Source of the DNA: G965212005 sp965212005 | GTDB lineage: Bacteria > Pseudomonadota > Gammaproteobacteria > Porifericomitales > Porifericomitaceae | Length of the DNA: 64,000 bases | Assembly: GCA_965212005.1 (NCBI GenBank) | Contig: OZ243038.1 | Span: 620,001-684,000 of the forward strand | Direction of reading: 5' to 3' | Shown: piece after piece, positions 18,504-28,400 of the stretch | Position numbering within the stretch: position 1 is the first letter of the stretch | Layout: each line of letters begins with the position of its first letter | Notes under the pieces: model-generated | Told to the model about the DNA's origin: nothing | Seen by the model: the letters and a program-made list of their open reading frames with translations, nothing else | The model's database searches: none | Position numbers and translations under genes: made by a program

Positions 18504-20508
18504 CCTGCGACACTCTCTGCTGCCCTGAACCCGGACCGGCCACCGACATGAAGCAGTCAGGCCCGGCCATGCGCTCGCGGATCGGGGTGATCTCATCGTT
18601 CAAGCGCCAATTATAGATACTGGCATAGAACAGGACGCGCTTTACGTACTTGCGCGTTTCATTGAACGGAATGGTCTCGATCCAGATATCCGGCTCTACG
18701 CACGCCTGCCGGCGCAGCCAATTCCGGACCCGGCCGGGGCCGGCATTATAGGCGGCGGTGCTCAGTACCTTGTCGCCACCGAAATACTCCATCATCTGCT
18801 GCAGGTAGGCGCTGCCAATAGGAATGTTGACCTCGGCCTGCAGCAGGTGACGGACGTCAAAGTTGCGCCACTGGATCTTCCGGGCTACCAGCTGCCCGGT
18901 CTGCGGCATGACCTGCATCAGGCCGAGGGCGCCGGCAGGAGAACGGGCATCCTCGATGAAGGCGCTCTCGGCGCGCACCAGCCCGAAGATCCAGCCCGGG
19001 TCCAGGCCGCGCAGGTCGGCATATTCGCGCAACTCGTGCTCAAACAACACGGGGAAACGCAACTCCAAGTCATCATAAAAACGAGCGCGGCCGAGCGTGA
19101 AGATCGCCCGATCCAGCCAATCCCATGAAGCCACCAGCCGGGCGGCACCCGGCAACCATTCCGGACTCGAGCGTTCCAACACGTTCAAGGCATGGAACCA
19201 CTCCCGGCGCGCGTTGCTCTTCATCTCCAGCAGGAGCCATTCGCGGGCCCGCTGAATCACCGGCAAAGCGAGCAGGGCCTGCTTGACGTGCATATCAGCC
19301 GGTACCGGCTGATGATTGAACGCATACCCCCGCCCCAAATGGTCGGCGGCCAGAAAACCGTAATAATCACGCTGGTCGGCGATGGTCTGAAACACTGCCA
19401 GCGCCTGCTCGGGACGGCCCAGCTTTTGTTGCGCCCGTCCGTGCCAATAGCGCCACTTCAATGTATCCATCTGCTCGGGAGGCTCGGCCCGGGTCCAGCG
19501 CTCCAGGCGCGTCCAGTCCACCGTACGTAAAGCGGCGCGCAGCGCCCAGTCGAACAGCTCCTGGTCATCCAGCCGGATTTGATCCAGCAGCGCAGCAGCA
19601 GCCTGTGGCTCCCGTCGGCGCACTGCGGAGATGGACCACTCGCGCAGGAACGGGTGGCGTTCCTGTTCGGTAAACCGATAGCGCGCACGCAGCTGATCCC
19701 AGCGCTGCAGCGCCCGGGCCGGGTGCTGCTTGCCCAGGCGCTGCAAGCCGTGCAGCAACAGCCGGCGACGTTCGGGAGTATCCTCCCAGTCCGGGGCGCG
19801 CGTATGGCGCTCCGGATGCAGGTGGACCTGGATCCATTGCTGCAGCAACTGCTGCCCGGCCGGATCCAGCTTGCCCCCCAAATGGTGGACCAACCCGAGT
19901 TGATCTTGTTCCAGCGCCAGGTACAAGCGCTGCCAAAGCAAGTCGCTGCTCATCTGCTCGCTGCGATAGAGCCAGTCGAAAGCGGGGTCGCAGGCAGCGG
20001 GCTGCGATCGACCGGATAAAAACAGCGGGATCACCGCCTGCGCCAGCGATTCAGTTTGATCTTGCTCGATGCGTGCCTGCAGCCACAGGCAATCCAGGCG
20101 CACCGAGAGTCCGGCGCTGTAATCCTGCAGGAACGCCTGCCAGTCCCCGCGGGCTGCCAGGTATTCCAACCAGCGCCGCCGCAGTGTGTCGGCATCGATA
20201 AAATCGGGATAGCGCGCCAGAAAGTCACGGACCAAGTCCGCGTTCGAGGCACGCAGCGCGGCGCCCTTCAGCTCCTGGTAGCGCAAGTAAGGGTACAGCG
20301 GGTACTCCTGCAGATCGGCCAGCAGGCGTTGGTATGTTTTTCGCTGACCCTGGCGCCAGGCTTCGCGGGCCTGCAGGAATTGCTGACGCTGCTGCTCAAG
20401 TTCGGGCTCGCTCAACCCGACGGCAGGCGCCGCCGACAGGCTGCAAGCAAACGCCAACACGGCGCAGCAACCAGCTCGCCGGCCCCGAAACACCCGAAAG
20501 ACGGACAT
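18493..20508 (-). CDS. slt: Soluble lytic murein transglycosylase
   Basis: This 671-aa periplasmic enzyme cleaves the MurNAc-GlcNAc bond of peptidoglycan to 1,6-anhydro products. The N-terminus has a signal sequence (CCAVLAFACSLSAAPAVG). Residues ~30-450 are the helical superhelix (U-domain) rich in Trp/Leu/Arg repeats. The SLT catalytic domain starts near residue 490: VRAESAFIEDARSPAGALGL (Glu in RAES is catalytic), then MQVMPQTG and STAAYNAGPGRVRNWL. Length and layout match Slt70. A downstream SDR gene overlaps by 11 bases. Confidence 0.95.
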   Translation of the reverse strand: MSVFRVFRGRRAGCCAVLAFACSLSAAPAVGLSEPELEQQRQQFLQAREAWRQGQRKTYQRLLADLQEYPLYPYLRYQELKGAALRASNADLVRDFLARYPDFIDADTLRRRWLEYLAARGDWQAFLQDYSAGLSVRLDCLWLQARIEQDQTESLAQAVIPLFLSGRSQPAACDPAFDWLYRSEQMSSDLLWQRLYLALEQDQLGLVHHLGGKLDPAGQQLLQQWIQVHLHPERHTRAPDWEDTPERRRLLLHGLQRLGKQHPARALQRWDQLRARYRFTEQERHPFLREWSISAVRRREPQAAAALLDQIRLDDQELFDWALRAALRTVDWTRLERWTRAEPPEQMDTLKWRYWHGRAQQKLGRPEQALAVFQTIADQRDYYGFLAADHLGRGYAFNHQPVPADMHVKQALLALPVIQRAREWLLLEMKSNARREWFHALNVLERSSPEWLPGAARLVASWDWLDRAIFTLGRARFYDDLELRFPVLFEHELREYADLRGLDPGWIFGLVRAESAFIEDARSPAGALGLMQVMPQTGQLVARKIQWRNFDVRHLLQAEVNIPIGSAYLQQMMEYFGGDKVLSTAAYNAGPGRVRNWLRRQACVEPDIWIETIPFNETRKYVKRVLFYASIYNWRLNDEITPIRERMAGPDCFMSVAGPGSGQQRVSQDEN

Positions 20509-20835
20509 TTATACTCCCGCTTGGATCATTCGCGCCCGGTCACTCCATCCCCAAACATTGCGCCCCAACCCCACATAGAACCATTAAGATTGCCAGAAGC
20601 CGGCCATCCTGTCGAGTCCGGCGCAGAGTCGGCGCTGGTCTTGCGAGCAACAAACCCGGTGCCGGCACAGAGCACGCCCCGGCCCGGGACTCCCGGCCGC
20701 CACCCCGATGCAGAGACAACCAGCCGCCGGCTGCCGCACGGCAGCCGGTCCCGTTGCATAACCAGGCAAAGTACAGTCCCGGGCCGGGGCGGCGCTTTAC
20801 TTGATTGCCGGTCGGCTTTGCGTTAAACCGTTGCC
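20509..20835. other. Divergent intergenic region between slt and the cofactor operon
   Basis: 327 bases hold the two divergent upstream regions. No gene or strong promoter hexamers were recognised. Several GC-rich inverted stretches (for example CCGGCCCGGG near 20695) occur. Confidence 0.45.
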
Positions 20836-22269
20836 ATGGCGGAACATATATTGTTTCTGACCGGCAAGCTGGCCGAACCCAGTCTGCGGCACGAACTGGA
20901 GGCACTCAAGGGAAACGCATTTACCTGGGAGGTGCGCAATCCTGGTATTAGCGTGGCGGCACTGATGACTGCTGATTTGATCTGCCGCCGCATCCGCGAA
21001 GTGCCGGGAGTGGATCGGATCATCGTGCCCGGCAAGTGCGGCGGCGACCTTGCCAGGGTGGAACGACAACTGGGCGTACCGGTACAGCGCGGCCCTGATG
21101 AATTAAAGGATCTGCCGATCTTTTTAGGCGGACAGCGACGCAAGCTGGAGTTGGACCGGTATTGCATTCGCATCTTTGCCGAGATCGTGGAAGCGCCGCG
21201 GCTGGAGCTCCCGCAGATCCTGCGGCAGGCAGCACGCTACCGGGACGACGGGGCCGACGTCATCGACCTGGGCTACCTGCCGGGTGTGCCTTTCCCGCAC
21301 CTGGAAGACTGCATCAGTGCGCTGCACGAGGCAGGCTACGCGGTCAGTGTGGACACACTGGAGCGCGCGGAGTTGCTGCGGGCCGGCAAGGCCGGCGCAG
21401 ATTACGTGCTGAGCTTAACGGAAAGCACGCTGGACCTGGCGCAGGAATTTGCCTCGGTGCCGATACTGATCCCGGAGCGGGCGGGCGATCTGCCCTCGCT
21501 GCTGCGCGCCGTGGAGCGACTGGCGGCGCAGGATCGGCGTTTTCTTGCCGACAGTATCCTGGATCCGATCCACTTCGGCCTGGGCGCCTCCATCGTGCGC
21601 TATCATGAATTGCGCAAATGTTATCCGCAAGTGGAGATCATGATGGGGATCGGCAACCTGACCGAACTGACCGAGGCGGACACCGTCGGCATCCAGGCCA
21701 TGCTGCTCGGGATTGGCTCGGAGTTGGAAATCTCCGCCATTCTCACCACCGAAGTCAGCCCGCACGCCTGCTCCGCCATCTATGAAGCGGACCGGGCCCG
21801 GCGCATCCTCCATGCGGCGCACCGGGAAGGCATCCTGCCCAAGGGGATCGACGCCTCGCTGCTCAGCCTGCACGCGCGCCATCCCTTCCCCTACGGCATG
21901 GAAGAGATCCAGCAACTGGCCGCGGACATACGCGATCCCGGCTACCGGGTACAGATCAGCGAGCACGGCATCCATGTGTTCAACCGCGACGGATTGCACA
22001 GCGGACGGGATCCGTTCGAACTCTATCCGCAGCTCAGCCCGTTGCAATCCGACGCGCCGCACGCCTTCTATATGGGCGTGGAATTGGCGCGCGCCCAGAT
22101 CGCCTGGCAACTCGGTAAACGTTACTGGCAGGACGAAGAACTGGAATGGGGCGCGGCCCGACCGCCTTCGGCACGGAAACGGCAGGAGCGCCCGTTGCCG
22201 AAGGATCAGCACGGGCGCCCGGCGCCGGGCCCCACGCTGCAGCGCAAACGGCGCAGCAAACCACCATGA
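20836..22269 (+). CDS. Dihydropteroate-synthase-related protein (DUF6513 type), H4MPT-linked
   Basis: This 477-aa protein has an N-terminal domain (MAEHILFLTGKLAEPSLRHEL..., VDRIIVPGKCGGDLA) followed by a DHPS-like TIM barrel (DGADVIDLGYLPGVPFP, MMGIGNLTELTEADT, AILTTEVSPHA). Proteins of this type occur in organisms with tetrahydromethanopterin and are encoded beside C1 cofactor genes in methylotrophs and archaea; an early pterin-arene condensation has been proposed. It is the first gene of a tightly overlapped four-gene operon and shares ATGA with the next gene. A basic C-terminal tail after about residue 435 is of low complexity. The exact reaction is uncertain. Confidence 0.85.
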   Translation: MAEHILFLTGKLAEPSLRHELEALKGNAFTWEVRNPGISVAALMTADLICRRIREVPGVDRIIVPGKCGGDLARVERQLGVPVQRGPDELKDLPIFLGGQRRKLELDRYCIRIFAEIVEAPRLELPQILRQAARYRDDGADVIDLGYLPGVPFPHLEDCISALHEAGYAVSVDTLERAELLRAGKAGADYVLSLTESTLDLAQEFASVPILIPERAGDLPSLLRAVERLAAQDRRFLADSILDPIHFGLGASIVRYHELRKCYPQVEIMMGIGNLTELTEADTVGIQAMLLGIGSELEISAILTTEVSPHACSAIYEADRARRILHAAHREGILPKGIDASLLSLHARHPFPYGMEEIQQLAADIRDPGYRVQISEHGIHVFNRDGLHSGRDPFELYPQLSPLQSDAPHAFYMGVELARAQIAWQLGKRYWQDEELEWGAARPPSARKRQERPLPKDQHGRPAPGPTLQRKRRSKPP

Positions 22270-22838
22270 TCCACGAACTCATCGTCAGTACCTGCAATCC
22301 CGACGGCTCGACTCATCTGGCGCCGATGGGGATCCAGTACCAGCCGCCGGAAATCATCCTCGCTCCATACCATCCGTCCACTACGCTGGAAAACCTGCGC
22401 CGAAACGGGCAGGCGGTGCTCAACCTGTGTGACGACGTGCGCATATTTGCCGGCTGCCTGAGCGGTCGGAAGACCTGGCCGATGCAAGCCGCCCGGCACG
22501 TTCCAGCGCAGCGGCTGCGGGACGCCCTGGGACACATTGAAGTCCAGGTGCAACGGGTCGAAGCAGACCCCCAACGACCGCGCTTTTTCTGTACCGAACT
22601 GTGCCGCGCCCAACACGCTTCTTTCCGTGGCTTCAACCGGGCGCAGGCAGCCGTGATCGAAGCGGCAATCCTATGCAGCCGCCTGCACCTGCTGGAGCCG
22701 GAACGGATCCGGCACGAACTGGACTACCTGCGCAACGCGGTGGAGAAAACCGCCGGCGAGCGCGAGCGGCAGGCGTGGGAATGGCTTGAGCAGCGCATAG
22801 AACAATTCTACCAGGGAGCCAACGGGGCCACTTCATGA
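22266..22838 (+). CDS. DUF447-family protein (flavin-reductase-like fold), H4MPT/methanofuran-linked
   Basis: This is 190 aa from ATG 22266 (MIHELIVSTCNPDGSTHLAPMGIQY), which overlaps the upstream stop as ATGA. The family resembles FMN-binding split barrels and is confined mostly to methanogens and H4MPT-using methylotrophs, where it is linked to C1 cofactor biosynthesis. GQAVLNLCDDVRIFAGC and CRAQHASFRGFNRAQAAVIEAAIL are visible conserved stretches. The reaction is not known to me. The position inside the operon, overlapped on both sides, is the best functional clue. Confidence 0.82.
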   Translation: MIHELIVSTCNPDGSTHLAPMGIQYQPPEIILAPYHPSTTLENLRRNGQAVLNLCDDVRIFAGCLSGRKTWPMQAARHVPAQRLRDALGHIEVQVQRVEADPQRPRFFCTELCRAQHASFRGFNRAQAAVIEAAILCSRLHLLEPERIRHELDYLRNAVEKTAGERERQAWEWLEQRIEQFYQGANGATS

Positions 22839-23593
22839 CCGTCATGCTGGCCAGCGTTCGCACCCTCGCCGAAGCCAGGCTGGCCTGCCGGGCAGGGGCC
22901 GATATTCTGGACCTGAAAGAGCCGAACCGAGGCGCGTTAGGCGCCCTGCCGTTGGAAACCGTGCGAGTGATTGCGGACACCTGCAAAAGGCAGGCCGTGC
23001 TCAGCGCAACCCTGGGCGACCCGCCGCTAGACTGCGCCCAAGCACAGCGGGCCGTCGCCCAACTGCAGGCAGCGGGGGTCGACATCGTCAAACTGGGACT
23101 CTATGCCGGACAGGCGCTGCCGGAGCCGATGCGCGCACTGCTGGAGCATTGGGAATGGCGCACACCGCGGCTGGTAGTGGTCTGGCTGCTGGGACGCCGG
23201 CTGCCATGGGCACCGGTTCCCGGCGCGCTGTGCAGCGGCAAAGTCTATGGCATCATGCTGGACACCTGGGACAAGGAGGCGGGCAGCTTGCGCCAGCGCC
23301 TGCCCGCCGAAACGCTGCGTTCCTTCCTGCTCAGCGCCCGCAAGGCCGGACTGCGAGCCGGCCTGGCGGGCTCGTTGGCGGAACAGGACGTCGCGCCGCT
23401 GCTCGCCCTGGGGCCGGATTACCTGGGCTTTCGCTCCGCCCTGTGTCGGCATGGGCGCGGCGGCGTGCTAGACTTTGATCGTACCCGCCGCATCCGGGCA
23501 TCCATTCCGCGGCAGAACGTTGCCTTGCCGGAGTTTGCGGACCGACTGAACCAAAGAGGAAATCGCGATGAGCCAGTGGCGCAAGAAAACTAA
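22835..23593 (+). CDS. mfnB: (5-formylfuran-3-yl)methyl phosphate synthase (MfnB, DUF556)
   Basis: This 252-aa TIM-barrel protein matches MfnB, which converts two glyceraldehyde 3-phosphates to the furan precursor of methanofuran. Visible motifs: LASVRTLAEARLACRAGADI, DLKEPNRGALGAL (with the Schiff-base-type Lys), VDIVKLGLY and GIMLDTWDKEAGSL. The start overlaps the preceding stop (ATGA) and its end overlaps the next gene by 26 bases. Together with its neighbours this implies synthesis of a methanofuran-like carrier for formyl transfer, as in aerobic methylotrophs. Confidence 0.9.
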   Translation: MTVMLASVRTLAEARLACRAGADILDLKEPNRGALGALPLETVRVIADTCKRQAVLSATLGDPPLDCAQAQRAVAQLQAAGVDIVKLGLYAGQALPEPMRALLEHWEWRTPRLVVVWLLGRRLPWAPVPGALCSGKVYGIMLDTWDKEAGSLRQRLPAETLRSFLLSARKAGLRAGLAGSLAEQDVAPLLALGPDYLGFRSALCRHGRGGVLDFDRTRRIRASIPRQNVALPEFADRLNQRGNRDEPVAQEN

Positions 23594-23957
23594 AGACCAG
23601 GTCTATACGGAGGAAGAAATACAGGATCGGCTGCAAGCCGAGTTGCCGAAATGGTACTACGAGAAAGGCTGGATCCGGCGCAAATACAAGACTTCCGGCT
23701 GGAAAGGAACCTTAATGGTGGTCAATGCGATCGGGCACTTGGCGGAAGCCGCCTTCCATCATCCCGATCTGACCGTCTCTTACGCCTTCGTCATTGTCAA
23801 GCTGATGAACCATGCCGCCAAGGGCGTAACCGACAAAGACTTTGCGCTGGCGGCGAAAATCGAAGCAATGATCCAGTGGCAGCCCGGCACCGAGACGGAC
23901 AACGACCTGGCAGGGACGCCGGACGATCCACGCTTCAAATACCTGAAATACGATTGA
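23568..23957 (+). CDS. Pterin-4a-carbinolamine dehydratase family protein
   Basis: This 129-aa protein has the DCoH/PhhB fold signature: KWYYEKGWIRRKYKTSGW, AEAAFHHPDLTVSYAFVIVK (the HHPD histidines form the active site) and GVTDKDFALAAKIE. The classical enzyme dehydrates 4a-hydroxytetrahydropterins. Versions in H4MPT gene clusters of methylotrophs (often called pcd) are expected to act on pterin intermediates of that pathway. AGAGGAAATCGCGATG supplies the ribosome site within the end of mfnB. It is the last gene of the operon; moaC converges 17 bases later. Confidence 0.88.
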   Translation: MSQWRKKTKDQVYTEEEIQDRLQAELPKWYYEKGWIRRKYKTSGWKGTLMVVNAIGHLAEAAFHHPDLTVSYAFVIVKLMNHAAKGVTDKDFALAAKIEAMIQWQPGTETDNDLAGTPDDPRFKYLKYD

Positions 23958-23974
23958 GCCCGGAGCGGCGCCGG

Positions 23975-24466
23975 TCAGCTTTCCCCGGTAGCGGCGCGCT
24001 GCCAAAGACCGGAGCGCCCCCCGGATTTCTCCAGCAGGCAGACTTTTTCGATCACCATCCCGCGGTCCGCCGACTTGCACATATCATAGAGGGTGAGCAG
24101 CGCGACCTGCACCGCCATCAACGCTTCCATCTCCACTCCGGTCTGATCGTGCGCTTCGACTCGGGCGCGGCAGCGCACGGCAGATTCCCGCGTACAGAGT
24201 TCGAGCTCCAGGTCTATGCGCGTGATGGACAGCGGATGACACAGCGGGATCAGTTCGGCGGTGCGCTTGGCTGCCATGATCCCGGCGATGCGAGCCGTCC
24301 CAAGCACGTCGCCCTTGCGGTGCCCGCCCTGCTCGATCAGGCGCAGAGTCTGCGCCTGCATCCGGATGGAGCCGGCGGCGACCGCGATCCGATGGCTGAC
24401 AGGTTTGCCGCCCACGTCCACCATGCGCGCCGCTCCATCCGGGCCGGTATGCGTCAACTCTGCCAT
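23975..24466 (-). CDS. moaC: Cyclic pyranopterin monophosphate synthase MoaC
   Basis: This is 163 aa from ATG 24466 ([22 protein letters not shown]). The open frame extends 65 codons upstream but that part lacks homology. MoaC turns 3',8-cyclo-GTP into cyclic pyranopterin monophosphate. Signature stretches: [69 protein letters not shown] and [19 protein letters not shown], with the catalytic His, Glu and Lys in the last three. It pairs functionally with the moaA at 7831-8904. Confidence 0.96.
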   Translation of the reverse strand: MAELTHTGPDGAARMVDVGGKPVSHRIAVAAGSIRMQAQTLRLIEQGGHRKGDVLGTARIAGIMAAKRTAELIPLCHPLSITRIDLELELCTRESAVRCRARVEAHDQTGVEMEALMAVQVALLTLYDMCKSADRGMVIEKVCLLEKSGGRSGLWQRAATGES

Positions 24467-24704
24467 GCCCGCAGTATAAAACGCGCTCCGGCCCCGCTCC
24501 AGCCCGCCCAGTCCCAGTGTTTCGGCAGGCCGGGAGCCGGCCTCCCCGACACAGGCTCCCGCTACGCCCCGCGCACCCTCCGGACGATACTGCGAAAGCT
24601 CCATGGCAAGTGACTGCGGTGCGCTGCGGCGCTGCTTTTGATGACGCGTGGGATCCGGCATAATCCGGGCGGATGATCGGTATTTTTACGATTGGGGATG
24701 TTGC

Positions 24705-25217
24705 ATGGAAGACTTCGATGCACTGAAGCTGGGAACCGATAACCAGCAATTGCCGCTTGACGGTATCGAGGAAAACCGCGCCGCCGCCTGCGCACTGGTG
24801 CGGCAGGCAACGCGGCAGATTCAGATCGTGTCTCGCTGCCTGGACCCGCCGGTACTGAACCAGGCAGAGATCAGCGACGCGATACGCAAGCTGATCCGGG
24901 ACAATATGCGCTGCCAGGTGCTCCTGTTGGTGCTGGAACCCGGCGTGCTGGCGCACCGCGGCCACCGGCTGGTGAACCTGGCGCAGCAATTCGCCAGTTT
25001 CATCCAATGCCGCAAACCCGACTCGCGACACGAGCAATTTGAGCAGGCATTCATCCTGGTCGATCAATCCGGTGTGTTGTACCGTCCGTTGGCCTCGCGC
25101 TGGAACGGCATCGTCAATTTCCATGATCCCTCGCAGGCCAGACAGCTCGCGACGGAATTCAACAAAATGTGGGAGTTCGCGGTGCCGGACTCCAACCTGC
25201 ACCGCTTGACACTGTAA
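24705..25217 (+). CDS. Hypothetical protein, PLD-like small domain
   Basis: This is about 170 aa from ATG 24705 (MEDFDALKLGTDNQQL), with GGGGATG just upstream; the open frame reaches 24648 but lacks a better start. Features: ARQIQIVSRCLDPPVLNQ-like strand, RCQVLLLVLEPGVLAHRGHRL, HEQFEQAFILVDQSGVLYRP and WNGIVNFHDPSQARQLATEF. The pattern of a strand, then HxxxxxF..LVD..G and a C-terminal helix resembles one half of a phospholipase D/DUF7931 fold, but no full HxKxxxxD motif is present. It is divergent from moaC and upstream of purL. Function unknown. Confidence 0.75.
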   Translation: MEDFDALKLGTDNQQLPLDGIEENRAAACALVRQATRQIQIVSRCLDPPVLNQAEISDAIRKLIRDNMRCQVLLLVLEPGVLAHRGHRLVNLAQQFASFIQCRKPDSRHEQFEQAFILVDQSGVLYRPLASRWNGIVNFHDPSQARQLATEFNKMWEFAVPDSNLHRLTL

Positions 25218-25495
25218 GCATCCGCCGAGCCGCCCCCATTTCCGTCTGTAACGGTCAGCGCCGGATGCTTCGGGGAAGCGAGGCCGGGCGCACGGCAGCC
25301 TGCCCACTGCCGAGCGGAAGGCGCAATGGGCAGCGCAATCCAAAGGATGCCGGACCGAGGCAACTCCCACCGGGCCATCGAAACAGGCCGCACGAACCCG
25401 CGCCGCCGGCTATTCGAGCGCCGGCCAACGGCACGGCGTGCCGCCGCCGGACCAGCCCGGCAGATAAGCAATTGAGTGTGCGCTGAGATGATCCA

Positions 25496-28400
25496 TTGAC
25501 GGCCCGGGATGGGCGGCAAAACAACGCCTGCGCCGGCGCTGCAGGCGCATCGGAGCCGCGTTGTTATTCGCGCCTTTATGGCGGAACTGCGCTTTCCGCG
25601 TTCCGGCTGGAGCACCTGCGGCAACGGCTGCATGCAGCCGACTCGCAGCCACCACTGGGCATGCCGGAATTCCGCTATTACGTTCTTTGGCAAAGCCCGC
25701 CCAAATCCGGGGAGTTGGAGCGGCTCTGCACGCTGCTGGGAGACGCACGCACAGACAACGGAGCCGCCGGCGCCGAAATGCAGCGTGACGAACTGCTGGT
25801 GCTGCCGCGCACAGGCACAATCTCAGCCTGGTCCAGCAAGGCCGGTGAGATCGCCCGCAACTGCGGTCTGCCTGCCGTGCTGCGCATCGAGCGCGGCACT
25901 GCCTGGCCGTGGGAAGCGGGCCGCGCGCTGCCGGCGGCGCTGCTGCATGACCGCATGACCGAGCAATTGGTGTTCGATAGCGCCCAGGCGGAATCGATAG
26001 TATTCGCTCCGGTCGAGTCCGCCAAACTGCGCCGCATCGACGTTTGCACGCAAGGCAAGGCAGCCCTGGCACAAGTAAATGATGAGCTGCACCTGGGCCT
26101 GTCCGAGCAGGAACTTGAGCTGCTGCTGCAATGTTTCCAGAACCTGGAGCGCAATCCCAGCGACGCCGAACTGATGATGTTCGCCCAGTTTCACTCCGAG
26201 CACTGCCGACACAAGATCTTCAATGCGGCCTGGACCATCGACGGGCAGACTCAAGAGCACTCCCCCTTTGAGCTGATTCGGCAGACCTCTGCCGGGAGCG
26301 GCGCCAAGCTGCTTTCCGCCTACCAGGACAACGCTGCCGTCTTTCGCGCTTATCCGGCCCGCGCCTGGCAGGTCCGGCGGGATGGGGAATACGCAGGCTG
26401 CAGCGCACCGGCGCACCTGGTGATCAAAGCAGAAACGCATAACCACCCCACTGCGATCTGCCCCTTCATGGGAGCGGCCACCGGCTCAGGCGGCGAGATC
26501 CGCGATGAAGCCGCCACTGGCCGGGGCGGCCGGCCGCTGGCGGGATTGATCGGCTTCAGCGTCTCCAATCTGCATATTCCCGGCTGGACCCGGCCCTGGG
26601 AACAAAGCCGCAGCCACTCGCCCTGGCTGGCAACGCCGCTGCAGATCATGCTGGAAGGGCCGGTGGGCGCCGCCGCCTACAATAATGAGTTCGGGCGCCC
26701 TACCCTGTGCGGATTTTTCCGTACCTACGAGCAGCCTAGTGCCGATGGCGAGCGGCTGCTGGGCTACGACAAACCGATCCTGCTGGCGGGAGGGATCGGC
26801 ACCATCCTCGAACAACACGTCGGCAAATGCAGCTTATCGGTCGGCGACCTGCTGCTGGTGTTGGGCGGACCGGCGATGCGGATCGGCCTGGGCGGCGCCT
26901 CCGCCTCTTCCATGAAGGCGGGCAGCGCCACCCGGGAACTCGATTACGCCTCGGTACAACGTGGTAACGCCGAGATGCAGCGACGCTGCCAGGAAGTCAT
27001 CGAGGCTTGCCGGGCATTGGAGCAGGACAATCCCATCCTCTCGCTACACGACGTCGGCGCCGGGGGGCTGGCCAACGCCGTACCGGAACTGCTGCAAGGG
27101 CACGGCGCGGTGCTCGACCTGCAGGCCATCCCGAGCGCCGATATGGGCATGAGTCCACTGGAATACTGGTGCAACGAGGCCCAGGAACGCTACGTGCTGA
27201 TCCTGGCTCCGGTGGCACTGGAGGCTTTTACCCAGCTCTGTGCCCGGGAGCGAGCTCCTTGCGCCGTCATCGGTCGAATCGAAACGGGTGACCGGCTGCG
27301 CCTGCAAGACGGACGCGAAGCGCAGCCGCCGGTCGATCTGCCGCTGCCCGAACTGTTCGGCAAAATACCGGCCACCGTCCGGCAGGTACAGCGGCGGCGA
27401 CCGGGATCGGCCGCCCGGGACAACTTCGAACGCGCCCAGATCGATCTGCAGGAGGCCACTCGCAGGGTCCTGCAATTGCCGGCGGTGGCCGATAAAAGCT
27501 TCCTCATCACCATTGGGGATCGCAGCGTCCGCGGCCTGACCGTGCGCGATCAAATGGTCGGTCCCTGGCAGGTGCCGGTGGCGGACTGCGCGGTGATAGC
27601 TTCTTCTTTCCAGGATAACACCGGGTCGGCGCTGGCGCTGGGCGAGCGCCCGGCGGTCGCCGCGCTGGACGCGCCCGCCTCGGGACGCTTAGCCGTCGCG
27701 GAAGCACTGTTGAATCTGTGCGCGGCGCGCATCCTGGACCTGCGCGACGTCTGCCTGTCCGCCAACTGGATGGCCGCCTGTGCCGAGCCGGGCATGGACG
27801 CCGATCTGTATGACACGGTAGCGGCCGTGAGCAAATTGTGTCGGACACTGGGGGTCACCATTCCAGTCGGCAAAGATTCCCTGTCGATGCACAGCGAATG
27901 GCAGGAGGGCGCACACACCCGCCGCGTCAGTGCGCCCGTGTCACTGGTGATCTCAGCCTTTGCGCCGGTAGCCGACGTAGCCCGTTCATTAACGCCGCAA
28001 CTGCGCGGCGGCGACAGCGTGCTGGTGCTGGCCGATCTTGGAGCCGGTCGTAACCGGCTCGGCGGCTCGGCCCTGGCACAGGTCTACGGGCGCGACGGCG
28101 GGGCCGCGCCGGACCTGGACAATGCCAGCGATCTGCTCGAACTGTTCCGCACCGTGCAACTGCTGAACGAAACCGGATACCTGTGGGCCTATCACGACCG
28201 CTCCGACGGCGGCCTGTGGGCCACCCTGTGTGAGATGGCTTTTGCCAGCCGGATCGGGATCGACCTGGAGCTGAACGGAGGTGACGGTGACCTGCTCGGA
28301 CAACTGTTCAGCGAAGAGCCCGGAGTGGTGTTACAGGTGCCGCGGGCCGGCGTAGAGGCAGTACTGGAACGGCTGCCCGCCGGGCGCGTCATCGGCACCC

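Noticed and set aside
24084..25370. 428-aa minus-strand ORF over moaC and the 24705 gene
   Set aside because: Its last third is another frame of moaC, and no family features are seen.
25675..25700. Alternative ATG start for purL
   Set aside because: It would remove ALSAFR, which belongs to the conserved N-terminal domain.
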